From Phyllobacteriaceae bacterium UBA1059 (GTDB lineage: Bacteria > Pseudomonadota > Alphaproteobacteria > Rhizobiales > Rhizobiaceae): DNA of 15,836 bases. This document shows positions 7,657-14,999 of this stretch, piece after piece. Each line of letters starts with the position of its first letter. The first letter of the stretch is position 1. Below the pieces are notes generated by a model that made no database searches, had not been told where the DNA came from, and saw only the letters and a program-made list of their open reading frames with translations. The translations under genes and the position numbers were made by a program. Where the stretch lies: contig DCDI01000053.1 of the NCBI GenBank assembly GCA_002316345.1, positions 234-16,069 of the forward strand, written 5' to 3'.

Positions 7657-8870
7657 CCCGGCAGCGGCTCGCCATCGTCGTGTCGCATCCGATCCAGCAT
7701 TTCGTGCCGCTGTACCGCGCGCTTGCCGCCCGCTCAGACATCACGCTCAAGGTCTTCTTTGCCACCCGCATTGGCGTCGATCGTACCTTCGATGCCGAAA
7801 TGAACACCGCTTATGCCTGGGACGGCAACCTGCTCGAAGGCTACGACCATGCCTTTCTCGATGAAGCAGATGGGATCGACCAGGTCTCGTTTCGAAGCGT
7901 GAACAATCCCAGCATCGCCGCCGCACTGCGAGAGTTCGAACCGATGGCCGTGCTCATCTATGGCTATGCGCAGTTGACGGCCCTGCGCGCGCTCGCCTGG
8001 AGCCGATTGCACCGCGTGCCCGTGCTGATGGCCGGCGACGGTAATGCCGTGCCGCGCTCGAAGGGCACGCGCGCGCTCTTCCGTAGCGCCTTCTTGCGTT
8101 TGCTGATGAGCCAGGTCTCGGCCGTGCTGGCGGTGGGTGACCAGAACGAGACTTTTTGGGACAAGATGGGCGTCCCGGCCGCCAAGCGCTTCCGCAGCCC
8201 TTTCCCCATCGACGAAACCATCTACCGCCATGCGCAGGCCAATCGCGCGGCTCTGCGAGTGGCGACACGCCGGCGTTTCGGCATCGCGGACGACGCCTTC
8301 GTGTTTCTCTTCGTGGGCAAGCTCAGCAAGCGGAAACGGGCCGCAAACCTCCTTGCCGCATCCGTCCGCATCAAAACAGACCGGCCCGTCCATCTCCTGT
8401 TCTGCGGCGACGGCAGCGAGCGAGCGAGCCTCTCGCAAATGGCAGCCGAGGCGAAAGTGCCGACAAGTTTCGCCGGGTTCGTCAATCTCGACCGGCTGCC
8501 CGCTGCTTACTGCGCTGCCGACACGCTCGTCATCCCATCCGAGCACGATCCGCATCCCCTCGTCGGCTCGGAAGCCTGCGCGATCGGTCTGCCCCTGATC
8601 GTCAGCGATCGCGTCGGGCTGATTGGCGAAAGCGATATCGCGCAGCCAAGCTTCAACGCGCTCACCTATCCATGCGGCGATGTCGATGCCTTGGCCGCAG
8701 CCATGCAGCGCCTGCTCGATGATCCCGCGCTTCATGCCGCGATGGCGCAAGCCTCTCTCACCGTCTTCGATCAAACCTGCATGCGCCACAGTGTCGAAGG
8801 CGTGTTGGCCGCGCTGGATCATGTCAGTCCGGTCAAAGCATCAGCCTACCAAAGCCTTCCAGCCTCATGA
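7653..8870 (+). CDS. GT4-family (GT-B fold) glycosyltransferase
   Basis: 405 aa. It begins with LAIVVSHPIQHFVPLYRAL, an N-terminal pattern seen in polysaccharide GT4 enzymes. The donor half shows FLFVGKLSKRKR (about 218-229), LFCGDGSERASL (about 249-260) and IPSEHDPHPLVGSEACAIGLP (about 294-314). In that last stretch Asp299 and Glu307 occupy the E-X7-E spacing, with Asp in place of the first Glu, unless Glu297 serves that role. It starts four bases before the end of the previous gene (ATGA), with GGAAGA about 9 nt upstream. Presumed to add another sugar of the repeat unit; donor and linkage unknown. Confidence 0.9.
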   Translation: MTRQRLAIVVSHPIQHFVPLYRALAARSDITLKVFFATRIGVDRTFDAEMNTAYAWDGNLLEGYDHAFLDEADGIDQVSFRSVNNPSIAAALREFEPMAVLIYGYAQLTALRALAWSRLHRVPVLMAGDGNAVPRSKGTRALFRSAFLRLLMSQVSAVLAVGDQNETFWDKMGVPAAKRFRSPFPIDETIYRHAQANRAALRVATRRRFGIADDAFVFLFVGKLSKRKRAANLLAASVRIKTDRPVHLLFCGDGSERASLSQMAAEAKVPTSFAGFVNLDRLPAAYCAADTLVIPSEHDPHPLVGSEACAIGLPLIVSDRVGLIGESDIAQPSFNALTYPCGDVDALAAAMQRLLDDPALHAAMAQASLTVFDQTCMRHSVEGVLAALDHVSPVKASAYQSLPAS

Positions 8871-10024
8871 ACCACCCTGAAGACCCCCTACGCATCCTGG
8901 CCGTCGCCGAGACATGGCAGGGCTCCAATGCCTATGCCTTCGTGCGCTCCTTCCGCCGCGCCGGCCATTCGGTGTCGCTGCTTGCCGACGAATGGTTCGC
9001 CGCCTCCGGCTGGCAAAGCCGGCCAATGAAAGCCGCGCGCCGCCTCCTTTGGCCGATGATCCTGCGCGAAGCCACGGACGCCGCCTTGCGCGAAGCGGCG
9101 CAGTTTCGTCCGCACCTATTCTTCGTATTCAAGGGCATCATGGTGTCGCCGCAGGCTATCCGTGCCGTGCAGGCGCAAGGTGGTGTGGCGATCAATTTCT
9201 GGCCGGATACGAGCTTCGTGGATCACGGCAAGACGGCAGCGCAGGCTCTGCCCTGCTATGACTGGATCTTCACGACCAAGACGTTCGGGCCTGCCGATCT
9301 TCAGGCGCGCTTTAGCATCACCAACGCTTCCTTCCTGCCGCATGGCTTTGATCCGGAAACGCACAAGCCGACTGCGATGGATAGGAGCGACGCCACGCTT
9401 TATGGCTGCGATGCGTCCTTTATCGGCACGTGGTCGCCAAAAAAGGAAAAGCTGCTTGTCGCCCTGATGTCGGCGCTACCCTCGCTCAACCTCAAGATCT
9501 GGGGTTCGCAGTGGGAGCGTGCCGGCCCATCCCTCTGCGCATACATCCAAAGGCGGCCCATCTTCGGCGCGGAATATGCCAAGGCGATCGGCGCCGCCAA
9601 GGTCAACATCGCGATCCTGTTCGAGGGCAACGCCAACGCTGTGAGCGGCGACCGGCTGACCTCGCGCTCGTTCCACATCCCGGCGTCCCGCGGTTTCATG
9701 CTGCATGAGCGCTCCGACGAAATCGCCGACCACTTTGCGGAAGATCGGGACTGCGCCATGTTCGGCAGCGCGGAAGAGCTTGCCGAAAAGGTCCGCTTCT
9801 TCCTCGCCCATGACGAAGCGCGCCACCGCATCGCGCAAGCCGGCCGCAGCCGCGCTTTGTCTTCAGGCTATTCCATCGATGATCGCGCGCGCACCGTGAT
9901 CGACAAGGCACGCGCGCTGTTGGCCGCGCGTCAGGAAACCGTCGCGCCAAGCGCCGCGAGTACCTTCCAGCTTGCACCGTCCGAGCAGGCCAGCGTCGGA
10001 CCGCCCGCCGCATCCGAGACATAG
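8867..10024 (+). CDS. CgeB-like glycosyltransferase family protein
   Basis: 385 aa and last gene of the first plus-strand operon. The N-terminus ILAVAETWQGSNAYAFVRSF and the later FIGTWSPKKEKLL (about 175-187), KIWGSQWERAG (210-220) and 'SFHIPASRGFMLHERSDEI' (about 268-286) are the hallmarks of CgeB/Glyco_trans_1_2-type glycosyltransferases, where a conserved R-x-F-E/H-like segment precedes the C-terminal helix. It probably transfers a sugar to the growing glycan. The recognisable domain ends near residue 354. The last 31 residues, rich in Ala, Pro and Ser, are read entirely from DNA that also encodes the C-terminus of the opposite-strand DUF2793 protein. It overlaps the preceding gene by 4 nt (ATGA) and has no obvious ribosome binding site of its own, so coupling is likely. 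Confidence 0.8.
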   Translation: MNHPEDPLRILAVAETWQGSNAYAFVRSFRRAGHSVSLLADEWFAASGWQSRPMKAARRLLWPMILREATDAALREAAQFRPHLFFVFKGIMVSPQAIRAVQAQGGVAINFWPDTSFVDHGKTAAQALPCYDWIFTTKTFGPADLQARFSITNASFLPHGFDPETHKPTAMDRSDATLYGCDASFIGTWSPKKEKLLVALMSALPSLNLKIWGSQWERAGPSLCAYIQRRPIFGAEYAKAIGAAKVNIAILFEGNANAVSGDRLTSRSFHIPASRGFMLHERSDEIADHFAEDRDCAMFGSAEELAEKVRFFLAHDEARHRIAQAGRSRALSSGYSIDDRARTVIDKARALLAARQETVAPSAASTFQLAPSEQASVGPPAASET

Positions 10025-11598
10025 ATCATCGCACCGGCTCCTGCAGCACTCGCCGAAGGCAATGCGGCCTTGGCATAGCTCTTCAGCCGTACCGGACCAT
10101 CCACCACCAGCTTCGCCCCGCTCGGATAGGACGCGCCTGCGCCGATACCGACATTGCCCTGATAGATGTGCAAGCCGAAGCCATAAGACGCATTCTTGTC
10201 GCGGAAGATGAAGCTGCCGGAATAATCGTAGGTCACCACACCAGCATTATCGACGCTGTATTCCACGGAACGCTTGGTGCGCGCGCTCATGGTGATCGAG
10301 GTCACGACGGCCGGCAGCGCGTTGCTCACCTTGAACGTCGTGGCGTCGATCACGTCGGTGATGCGCGTGTTGGCCGGAACATTCGCCCCGGTGATCGTCC
10401 GCCCGATCTGCGCTTCATCCACGAGGCCGGCGGCGACTGTGACGCTTGTCGTGCCATTGGCGGTCACGGCGAAAGCTGCACTCGCCGCCTGTGTCACCCC
10501 GCAGGACAGCGCGAAACTTGCAGCCAGTCCGCCGGGCGCTTCCGCATAAAACGCATCCGTGTTGAAACCCCGCGTGCGCGAGCGGAGCCCGGATGCGTTC
10601 TTCGAACCGGGCGTCAGCGCCTGTGTCAGCGGCCGCGCCAGCGCGAGATTGTCGGCATCATCCAGGTAAGGCAGCGGCAGCGTCGCGTTGTTGGCGCCGT
10701 TGCGCTGGCGGTGTGGCGGCACATTATTGGCGAGGTAGCTCGTGACGAGGCCGTCATAGACCATGGCAGCATTGGTTTCGAAGTTCAGGTCGATCTTGGG
10801 CTGGTGATTGTGCCCCTGCAGAAGCAGCAGCGATTGCGCCAGCGTGACATTGCCGTAGGACCCGTCATGCGCGCCCACCCAGCCGATCGGGCGCCGCACG
10901 CCACCGTTTTTGTCGACGACATGAAGGAAGTTTTCCGTCCAGGGGCTCGCCTGCTGCGCGTTGGAATAGAACTTCGATTCCAGATGCCAGGCTGCATATT
11001 GCCGGTCCTTGTCGGCGCGCAAGCCGACGCCGGCCATGTTGATGCCGGATGCCCAAACATCGTCGATGTAGCTCGGTTCGCTGGCAGGTCCGTTGTTCCA
11101 GGACGCTGCCTGATAGTAGGTGCTCCACTTGTAGCCGCCCGTGCCCGCCACGCCGCTCGGATCGTTGCGGTAGATCAGGCCGGCAGCGCTGATCAGATGG
11201 TTGATCACACCGGCAATGTCGCCGCTGCCGCCGTTCCCACCACCGCCGCTGCCGCTGCCGGGCAGATCGAGCCATTCGCTTCCCCTGCGCACCAGAAGCC
11301 GCGCTTCATCGATCACCCAAGCCAACCAGCCCTCGCCGGGCGTATAGAAGGCCCAGGCGCCGTCCTGCCAAGCCGCGATCTGCCCGTCCTTGTTGCTCCA
11401 TGCCTCCACAGCGCCCACCGGCACGATGTAACGGTCGCCATCGAGAACATCGGCCGGCGGCGCCATACGGTCCCGGTCACGCACGGCGATCTGCGTCAGC
11501 GCATCCAGCGCTCGGATGGCTTCATTGTGGGTGACATGCTTTTGCGCCTGTGAAGGCATGATGTAGGGAAGGAGAAGGTTCGGCGAAATCTCGGTCAT
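9931..11598 (-). CDS. DUF2793-domain, phage-tail-fibre-like protein
   Basis: 555 aa from the ATG at 11598, which has AGGAAG 7 nt upstream. The frame stays open to 11940, but that extension does not look like protein. Residues 1-112 are a DUF2793 domain: PYIMPSQAQKHVTHNEA, GDRYIV, IAAWQDGAWAFYTPGEGWLAW. This domain is known from prophages and gene-transfer-agent regions of alphaproteobacteria. A Gly/Ser linker (113-126) follows, then a 127-350 region of no family I recognise, with Trp/Tyr/Asn-rich stretches. A Thr/Val-rich segment (about 377-430) resembles tail-fibre beta repeats. The end, IYVSDAAGGPTLACSDGASW (525-544), is the kind that caps many phage tail proteins. No signal peptide or membrane segment is visible. 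It sits against the direction of the operon and overlaps the glycosyltransferase end by 94 nt. Function unknown; carbohydrate binding or cleavage is a guess from context. Confidence 0.82.
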   Translation of the reverse strand: MTEISPNLLLPYIMPSQAQKHVTHNEAIRALDALTQIAVRDRDRMAPPADVLDGDRYIVPVGAVEAWSNKDGQIAAWQDGAWAFYTPGEGWLAWVIDEARLLVRRGSEWLDLPGSGSGGGGNGGSGDIAGVINHLISAAGLIYRNDPSGVAGTGGYKWSTYYQAASWNNGPASEPSYIDDVWASGINMAGVGLRADKDRQYAAWHLESKFYSNAQQASPWTENFLHVVDKNGGVRRPIGWVGAHDGSYGNVTLAQSLLLLQGHNHQPKIDLNFETNAAMVYDGLVTSYLANNVPPHRQRNGANNATLPLPYLDDADNLALARPLTQALTPGSKNASGLRSRTRGFNTDAFYAEAPGGLAASFALSCGVTQAASAAFAVTANGTTSVTVAAGLVDEAQIGRTITGANVPANTRITDVIDATTFKVSNALPAVVTSITMSARTKRSVEYSVDNAGVVTYDYSGSFIFRDKNASYGFGLHIYQGNVGIGAGASYPSGAKLVVDGPVRLKSYAKAALPSASAAGAGAMIYVSDAAGGPTLACSDGASWKVLAALGATVS

Positions 11599-11794
11599 GT
11601 CGGATCTTCCTGCAGCTGCTGTGCGGCAAGCATGCGTGCAGTTCACCACCCGTGGATAGATTTCGTTCCGAAGCCCACGATTGCTGAGACCTTGCGGCTT
11701 TTCGTCCACGTCATCTTCATCGTCGTTGCGCGGAGGATGGTTGATCTGTTCCTGTACTTGCGGCAGGATCAACATCACCTCTCGATGGATCCCG
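11599..11794. promoter_or_regulatory. Divergent intergenic region between DUF2793 gene and wzy-like gene
   Basis: About 196 bp separating two divergently read genes, so promoters in both directions are expected here. I found no convincing -35/-10 pair. It holds one inverted repeat (11740-11773, listed separately) and the ribosome binding site of the DUF2793 gene close to 11598. Both adjoining frames are open through much of it, but the predicted peptides are low-quality (Ser/Cys-rich one way, Asp/Glu-rich the other) and are not supported as coding. Confidence 0.5.
11740..11773. repeat. Inverted repeat GTTGATC-N20-GATCAAC
   Basis: Perfect 7-bp arms at 11740-11746 and 11767-11773, extendable to about 9-10 bp per arm if one base is bulged (GTTGATCTG against CAGGATCAAC). 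It ends 21 bp before the wzy-like ATG, so it could be a distant-half-site operator or a hairpin in the leader. Chance cannot be excluded. Confidence 0.3.
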
Positions 11795-13279
11795 ATGACT
11801 GCCGCACCCGCTCTCCCTCTGCGTTCCGCGGCATCCGAGGTCCAGGCCTGGGAGCTGTGGGCGCTTGCCGGGCTGGTCGGCTTCACGCTTCTTGCAACCC
11901 TGCTCGATGAAGCCGGCGCCACGTTCCACGCCAACCTCATTGCCCCGCTGTGGCTTGCTGGCGTGCTGTGCGCCGGCGCCTTGCAAGCGGTTCAGCGCCA
12001 GCCGCTGGCGCTCTGGACCGGCCTGTTCTGGATGCGCTTGTCCACCGCCGTTTATTTCGGCATCGGCTCGGTCGCGCACCGGTTCATGAACGAAACCACG
12101 CTCAACGCCTTGCACGACTTCTTTGCCGCCAGTGAAACCGAACTTGCCCGATTCAACCTTCTCGCGGCAGTGTGCAGCCTGGTGATCCTCGGCACCGTCG
12201 TGCTCGCTGCACAGCTTTGGCCGCAACGCCTCGTCGAGCCGCGACAAACCGATGAACGGCTGATGCTGATCGCGGCCTTTCTGTTCGGCTTGCCGGGCTT
12301 TGCCACCAAATATCTCGTGATCTTTCCCAACGCGATGGGCGCGTTCGGCGAAGATGCCGTGTTGCCGGGCGTGCTCACGCAACTCGTCTGGCTCGCGCCC
12401 GTATCCACCTTCCTTTTCGTCAGTTGGACCTTGCGGCACCGGGCAAACTGGCTGCTTCCACTCTCTGCCCTCGTGCTACTGGATGCCTTCTTCGGCTTCC
12501 TGCGCTTCAGCAAGGGCGAGGCTTTGCTGCCCATCCTGATGCTGGTGCTGGCGATCCTGCAGCATCGTTTCACGCTTAAGCGCGCGGTGATTGCCGTTCT
12601 TGTTCTGGTCGCCGTCTTCCCGATTCTACAATCGACAACGGCAGCTGGACGAGCGGAACTCATCGCGCGCTACGGCACCATCCGCAGCGCATCCTTCGGT
12701 GAGCGACTGGAGATCCTGGGCGGCATCCTCGCCGATGGTCCCCAGGACGATCAGGAAGAGTTTCAAGGCGCCTTGATCCGCATCGCCTATGTCCATGCCG
12801 CTGCACCGGCGATGGCGATGTATGATGCCGGGCAGCCCGGTGACTCGCTGAGCTATGTTCCCCTTGTGGCGATCCCGCGCCTTCTTTGGCCGGACAAGCC
12901 GATCTTCGACATGGGGCAGTCCTACACGGAATTGCTGACCGGCTCCGACACCTCTTCGACCTGGATGGGCTATTTCGCCGAAGCCTATTGGAACCTCGGC
13001 TGGCTTGGCGTGCCGGCGGTGATGATCCCGCTTGGCCTGATCTTCTTCGCCACCGGCCGATATACGCTCTGGACCCTCCGTAACGGCGAGTGGCTGCATT
13101 TCCCGGCGGTATTCCTCGGGCTTTACATGGGCGCGCGCATGGACGGGCTGATCGCTGGCGATGTCGCCGCCAGCGCCCTGACCATCCTGCTCGTCTACCC
13201 CGTCGCCCGTATCGCGACTCCGATGCTTTGCGAGCTGATCGGCTCTCAGCCGCCACCCCTCGCGCGAGCACCCCAATGA
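11795..13279 (+). CDS. Wzy-like O-antigen/capsule repeat-unit polymerase
   Basis: 494 aa from the ATG at 11795. The frame is open from 11681, but the upstream peptide is Ser/Cys-rich and unlike a membrane protein. It is a very hydrophobic integral membrane protein with roughly ten or more predicted membrane segments from about residue 21 to 472. A long loop between about 285 and 395 carries the 'IPRLLWPDKP' motif (360-369), and EAYWNLGWLGV (396-406) follows. Both are typical of oligosaccharide repeat-unit polymerases of the Wzy/EpsK type. It is expected to join lipid-linked repeat units on the periplasmic face after Wzx flipping, with chain length set by the Wzc-like kinase. Family sequence identity is usually low, so the call rests on topology and the loop motifs. 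First gene of the second plus-strand operon. No strong ribosome binding site is visible. Its stop overlaps the next start (ATGA). Confidence 0.85.
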   Translation: MTAAPALPLRSAASEVQAWELWALAGLVGFTLLATLLDEAGATFHANLIAPLWLAGVLCAGALQAVQRQPLALWTGLFWMRLSTAVYFGIGSVAHRFMNETTLNALHDFFAASETELARFNLLAAVCSLVILGTVVLAAQLWPQRLVEPRQTDERLMLIAAFLFGLPGFATKYLVIFPNAMGAFGEDAVLPGVLTQLVWLAPVSTFLFVSWTLRHRANWLLPLSALVLLDAFFGFLRFSKGEALLPILMLVLAILQHRFTLKRAVIAVLVLVAVFPILQSTTAAGRAELIARYGTIRSASFGERLEILGGILADGPQDDQEEFQGALIRIAYVHAAAPAMAMYDAGQPGDSLSYVPLVAIPRLLWPDKPIFDMGQSYTELLTGSDTSSTWMGYFAEAYWNLGWLGVPAVMIPLGLIFFATGRYTLWTLRNGEWLHFPAVFLGLYMGARMDGLIAGDVAASALTILLVYPVARIATPMLCELIGSQPPPLARAPQ

Positions 13280-13962
13280 GCAACGCCGTCGCCTGGCACA
13301 CTGCAATCGCCCACCGCTTCGCCGATCGCTACAACCATTCGCCGGCCTTCCGAGAGCGCGAAGCCGTCTGGCGCAGCGTTATTGATCGCTACAACAAACC
13401 GGGCGGCCATGTGCTCGATGCGGGTTGCGGCAGCGGCATCATGGCGGCTCTGGCAGCACAGCAGGCCACCCACGTGCTTGCCTTCGACGCCAGCCCGGCC
13501 ATGCTGGCGTTGGCTGCCGAAAGTTTGCGCCCAACTGCCGGCAAGGTCGAACTGCAACTTGGGGCAATGGGTGATCGAACCCTCCTGCAAGGGCGCTCCT
13601 TCGACCTCATCCTGTGCTCGAGCGTGCTGGAATATGTCGATGACTGGTGGTCCGCCTTCGACTGGCTTGCAACGGCGGTCGCGCCCGGTGGCACGATCTT
13701 GTTCTCCATGCCCAACGGTCAAAGCTTGTATCGCCGGGCCGAACGCGCCGTGTTTCGCCTCACCGGCCGCCCCGCCTATTACCGCCATGTTCGCGCCGTG
13801 CCCGTCCTTTTCGACGTGGAGCGCGGCCTGCATCAGCGCGGCTTTGTTCTCGACGACAGCCGCTTCTATGCCAGCGCGCCGGTGCTTTCTCCCGTCCTGC
13901 GACCATTCGGGCTCGCGCGTTACAGCGACACGCTCTTCGTCGTCGCAGCCAGGCGAGTCTGA
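13276..13962 (+). CDS. Class I SAM-dependent methyltransferase
   Basis: 228 aa. Motif I is HVLDAGCGSG (45-54), followed by the acidic loop LAFDASPAML (68-77), then FDLILCSSVLEYVDDW and a 'VAPGGTILFSMPN' motif. This is the standard Methyltransf_11/25 layout with no extra domain. It is embedded between the polymerase and a glycosyltransferase, with a 4-nt overlap before it (ATGA) and a 1-nt overlap after it (TGATG). It most likely methylates a sugar of the repeat unit or the chain end. Terminal methylation is a known chain-length signal in some O-antigen systems, but nothing here shows that directly. Confidence 0.88.
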   Translation: MSNAVAWHTAIAHRFADRYNHSPAFREREAVWRSVIDRYNKPGGHVLDAGCGSGIMAALAAQQATHVLAFDASPAMLALAAESLRPTAGKVELQLGAMGDRTLLQGRSFDLILCSSVLEYVDDWWSAFDWLATAVAPGGTILFSMPNGQSLYRRAERAVFRLTGRPAYYRHVRAVPVLFDVERGLHQRGFVLDDSRFYASAPVLSPVLRPFGLARYSDTLFVVAARRV

Positions 13963-14999
13963 TGGCGCGGATCGTTCTCGGCACGGCAACGCTCGCACCG
14001 GGCGGCGGCATCGCGCAGGTTTCGCGCGTGTCGGCGCAGATCCTGCGGGACGCCGGCCACGAGGTCACGATCATCCGTTATCTCGACCACGACGCAGCTG
14101 ATGGCGAGATTGCGGCCGGCGGCTCAAAGCTCCGCTTCGTGGCGGCCGTTCAGCGCGCGTCGATGCAAGCCGATCTTTGCCTGTACGACAGCGCCGGATT
14201 GGCACGTGCGCATCCTCGCTGGCTCAAGCGTCCGTCCGTGATCTGGATGCATGGCACCGAAGCCTGGGAAGCCATGAAGGCGCCGGCTCTGCATGCCCTG
14301 CACCGCGCGAGCCGCGCCATTGTCGTGTCGCAGAATACGCTGTCGCGCCACGAGGCACTGTACGGCCCGCTTTCGCAAGCTTGTATCTGCCCCCTCGCTA
14401 CCGAAACCGACGAACCCGCTCCATCGCTCAATCGCGTGACCAACCCGCCCAGCGTGCTGATCGTCGGCCGCATCGACGCCGCCGAAAACTACAAGGGTCA
14501 TGACGCTCTGATTGCAGCTTGGCCGACCGTGATCGCCGCAGTGCCGGATGCCCGCCTGGTTGTCGCCGGCGGTGGCTCTGGTGTGCCCGCTCTGCGCAAC
14601 CTAGCCGCCACTTCTCCAGCCGCGGGTTCGATCGACATTCGCGGCTTCGTGGCCGACGCGGACTTGGCAGCCCTCTGGCGCGATGCCGCCGTTTTCGCCA
14701 TGCCCAGCCGCGGCGAAGGCTTCGGCCTGGTTTACATCGAAGCCATGCGGCAGGGTCTTCCCGTGATCGCCTCGATCCATGACGGTGCCAGGGAAGTCAA
14801 CGTGGACGGCGAAACCGGCTTCAACGTCGATCTCGATCGCCCGGGTGAGTTGGCCCAGCGCCTGATCACGCTGTTGTCCGACCCTGCCTCGCGCCAGCGC
14901 ATGGGCGAAGCCGGACGCCAACGCTGGCACGATCACTACCGCCTGTCCCGCTTGCGCTCACGCTTCCTGCCTTTGATCGAGGACCTTCTGCAGCCGTAA
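13962..14999 (+). CDS. GT4-family (GT-B fold) glycosyltransferase
   Basis: 345 aa from the ATG at 13962, which overlaps the methyltransferase stop (TGATG) and has AGGCGAG a few bases upstream. The open frame extends further left, but only through methyltransferase DNA. The N-terminal half has TLAPGGGIAQVSRVSAQIL, the Gly-rich acceptor loop. The donor half has LIVGRIDAAENYKGHDALI (about 166-184), LVVAGGGSG (about 199-207) and 'MPSRGEGFGLVYIEAMRQG' (about 247-265), with the E-X7-E pair Glu252 and Glu260. Presumed retaining glycosyltransferase acting on the repeat unit. Its last 14 codons, stop included, overlap the 3' end of the opposing flippase gene. Confidence 0.9.
   Translation: MARIVLGTATLAPGGGIAQVSRVSAQILRDAGHEVTIIRYLDHDAADGEIAAGGSKLRFVAAVQRASMQADLCLYDSAGLARAHPRWLKRPSVIWMHGTEAWEAMKAPALHALHRASRAIVVSQNTLSRHEALYGPLSQACICPLATETDEPAPSLNRVTNPPSVLIVGRIDAAENYKGHDALIAAWPTVIAAVPDARLVVAGGGSGVPALRNLAATSPAAGSIDIRGFVADADLAALWRDAAVFAMPSRGEGFGLVYIEAMRQGLPVIASIHDGAREVNVDGETGFNVDLDRPGELAQRLITLLSDPASRQRMGEAGRQRWHDHYRLSRLRSRFLPLIEDLLQP

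Noticed and set aside
7734..8822. Long minus-strand open frame (362 codons) opposite the second GT4 gene.
   Set aside because: It is a shadow of the GT4 frame, which carries clear GT-B donor-site motifs and start/stop coupling.
10052..10074. Hairpin (GCCGAAGGC / GCCTTGGC with one bulge) 28 nt after the CgeB-like stop, as a terminator for the first operon.
   Set aside because: It lies within the DUF2793 coding region, has a bulge and no T-run, so coding constraint explains it as well.
10168..11553. Long plus-strand open frame (461 codons) opposite the DUF2793 gene.
   Set aside because: It is Arg/His/Ala-rich with no recognisable motif, whereas the minus-strand frame has an intact DUF2793 domain and a good ribosome binding site.
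11599..11940. Upstream extension of the DUF2793 frame that would add 114 residues.
   Set aside because: The extension overlaps the start of the polymerase, is low-complexity and charged, and DUF2793 proteins normally begin right at the 'SPNLLLPYI' segment.
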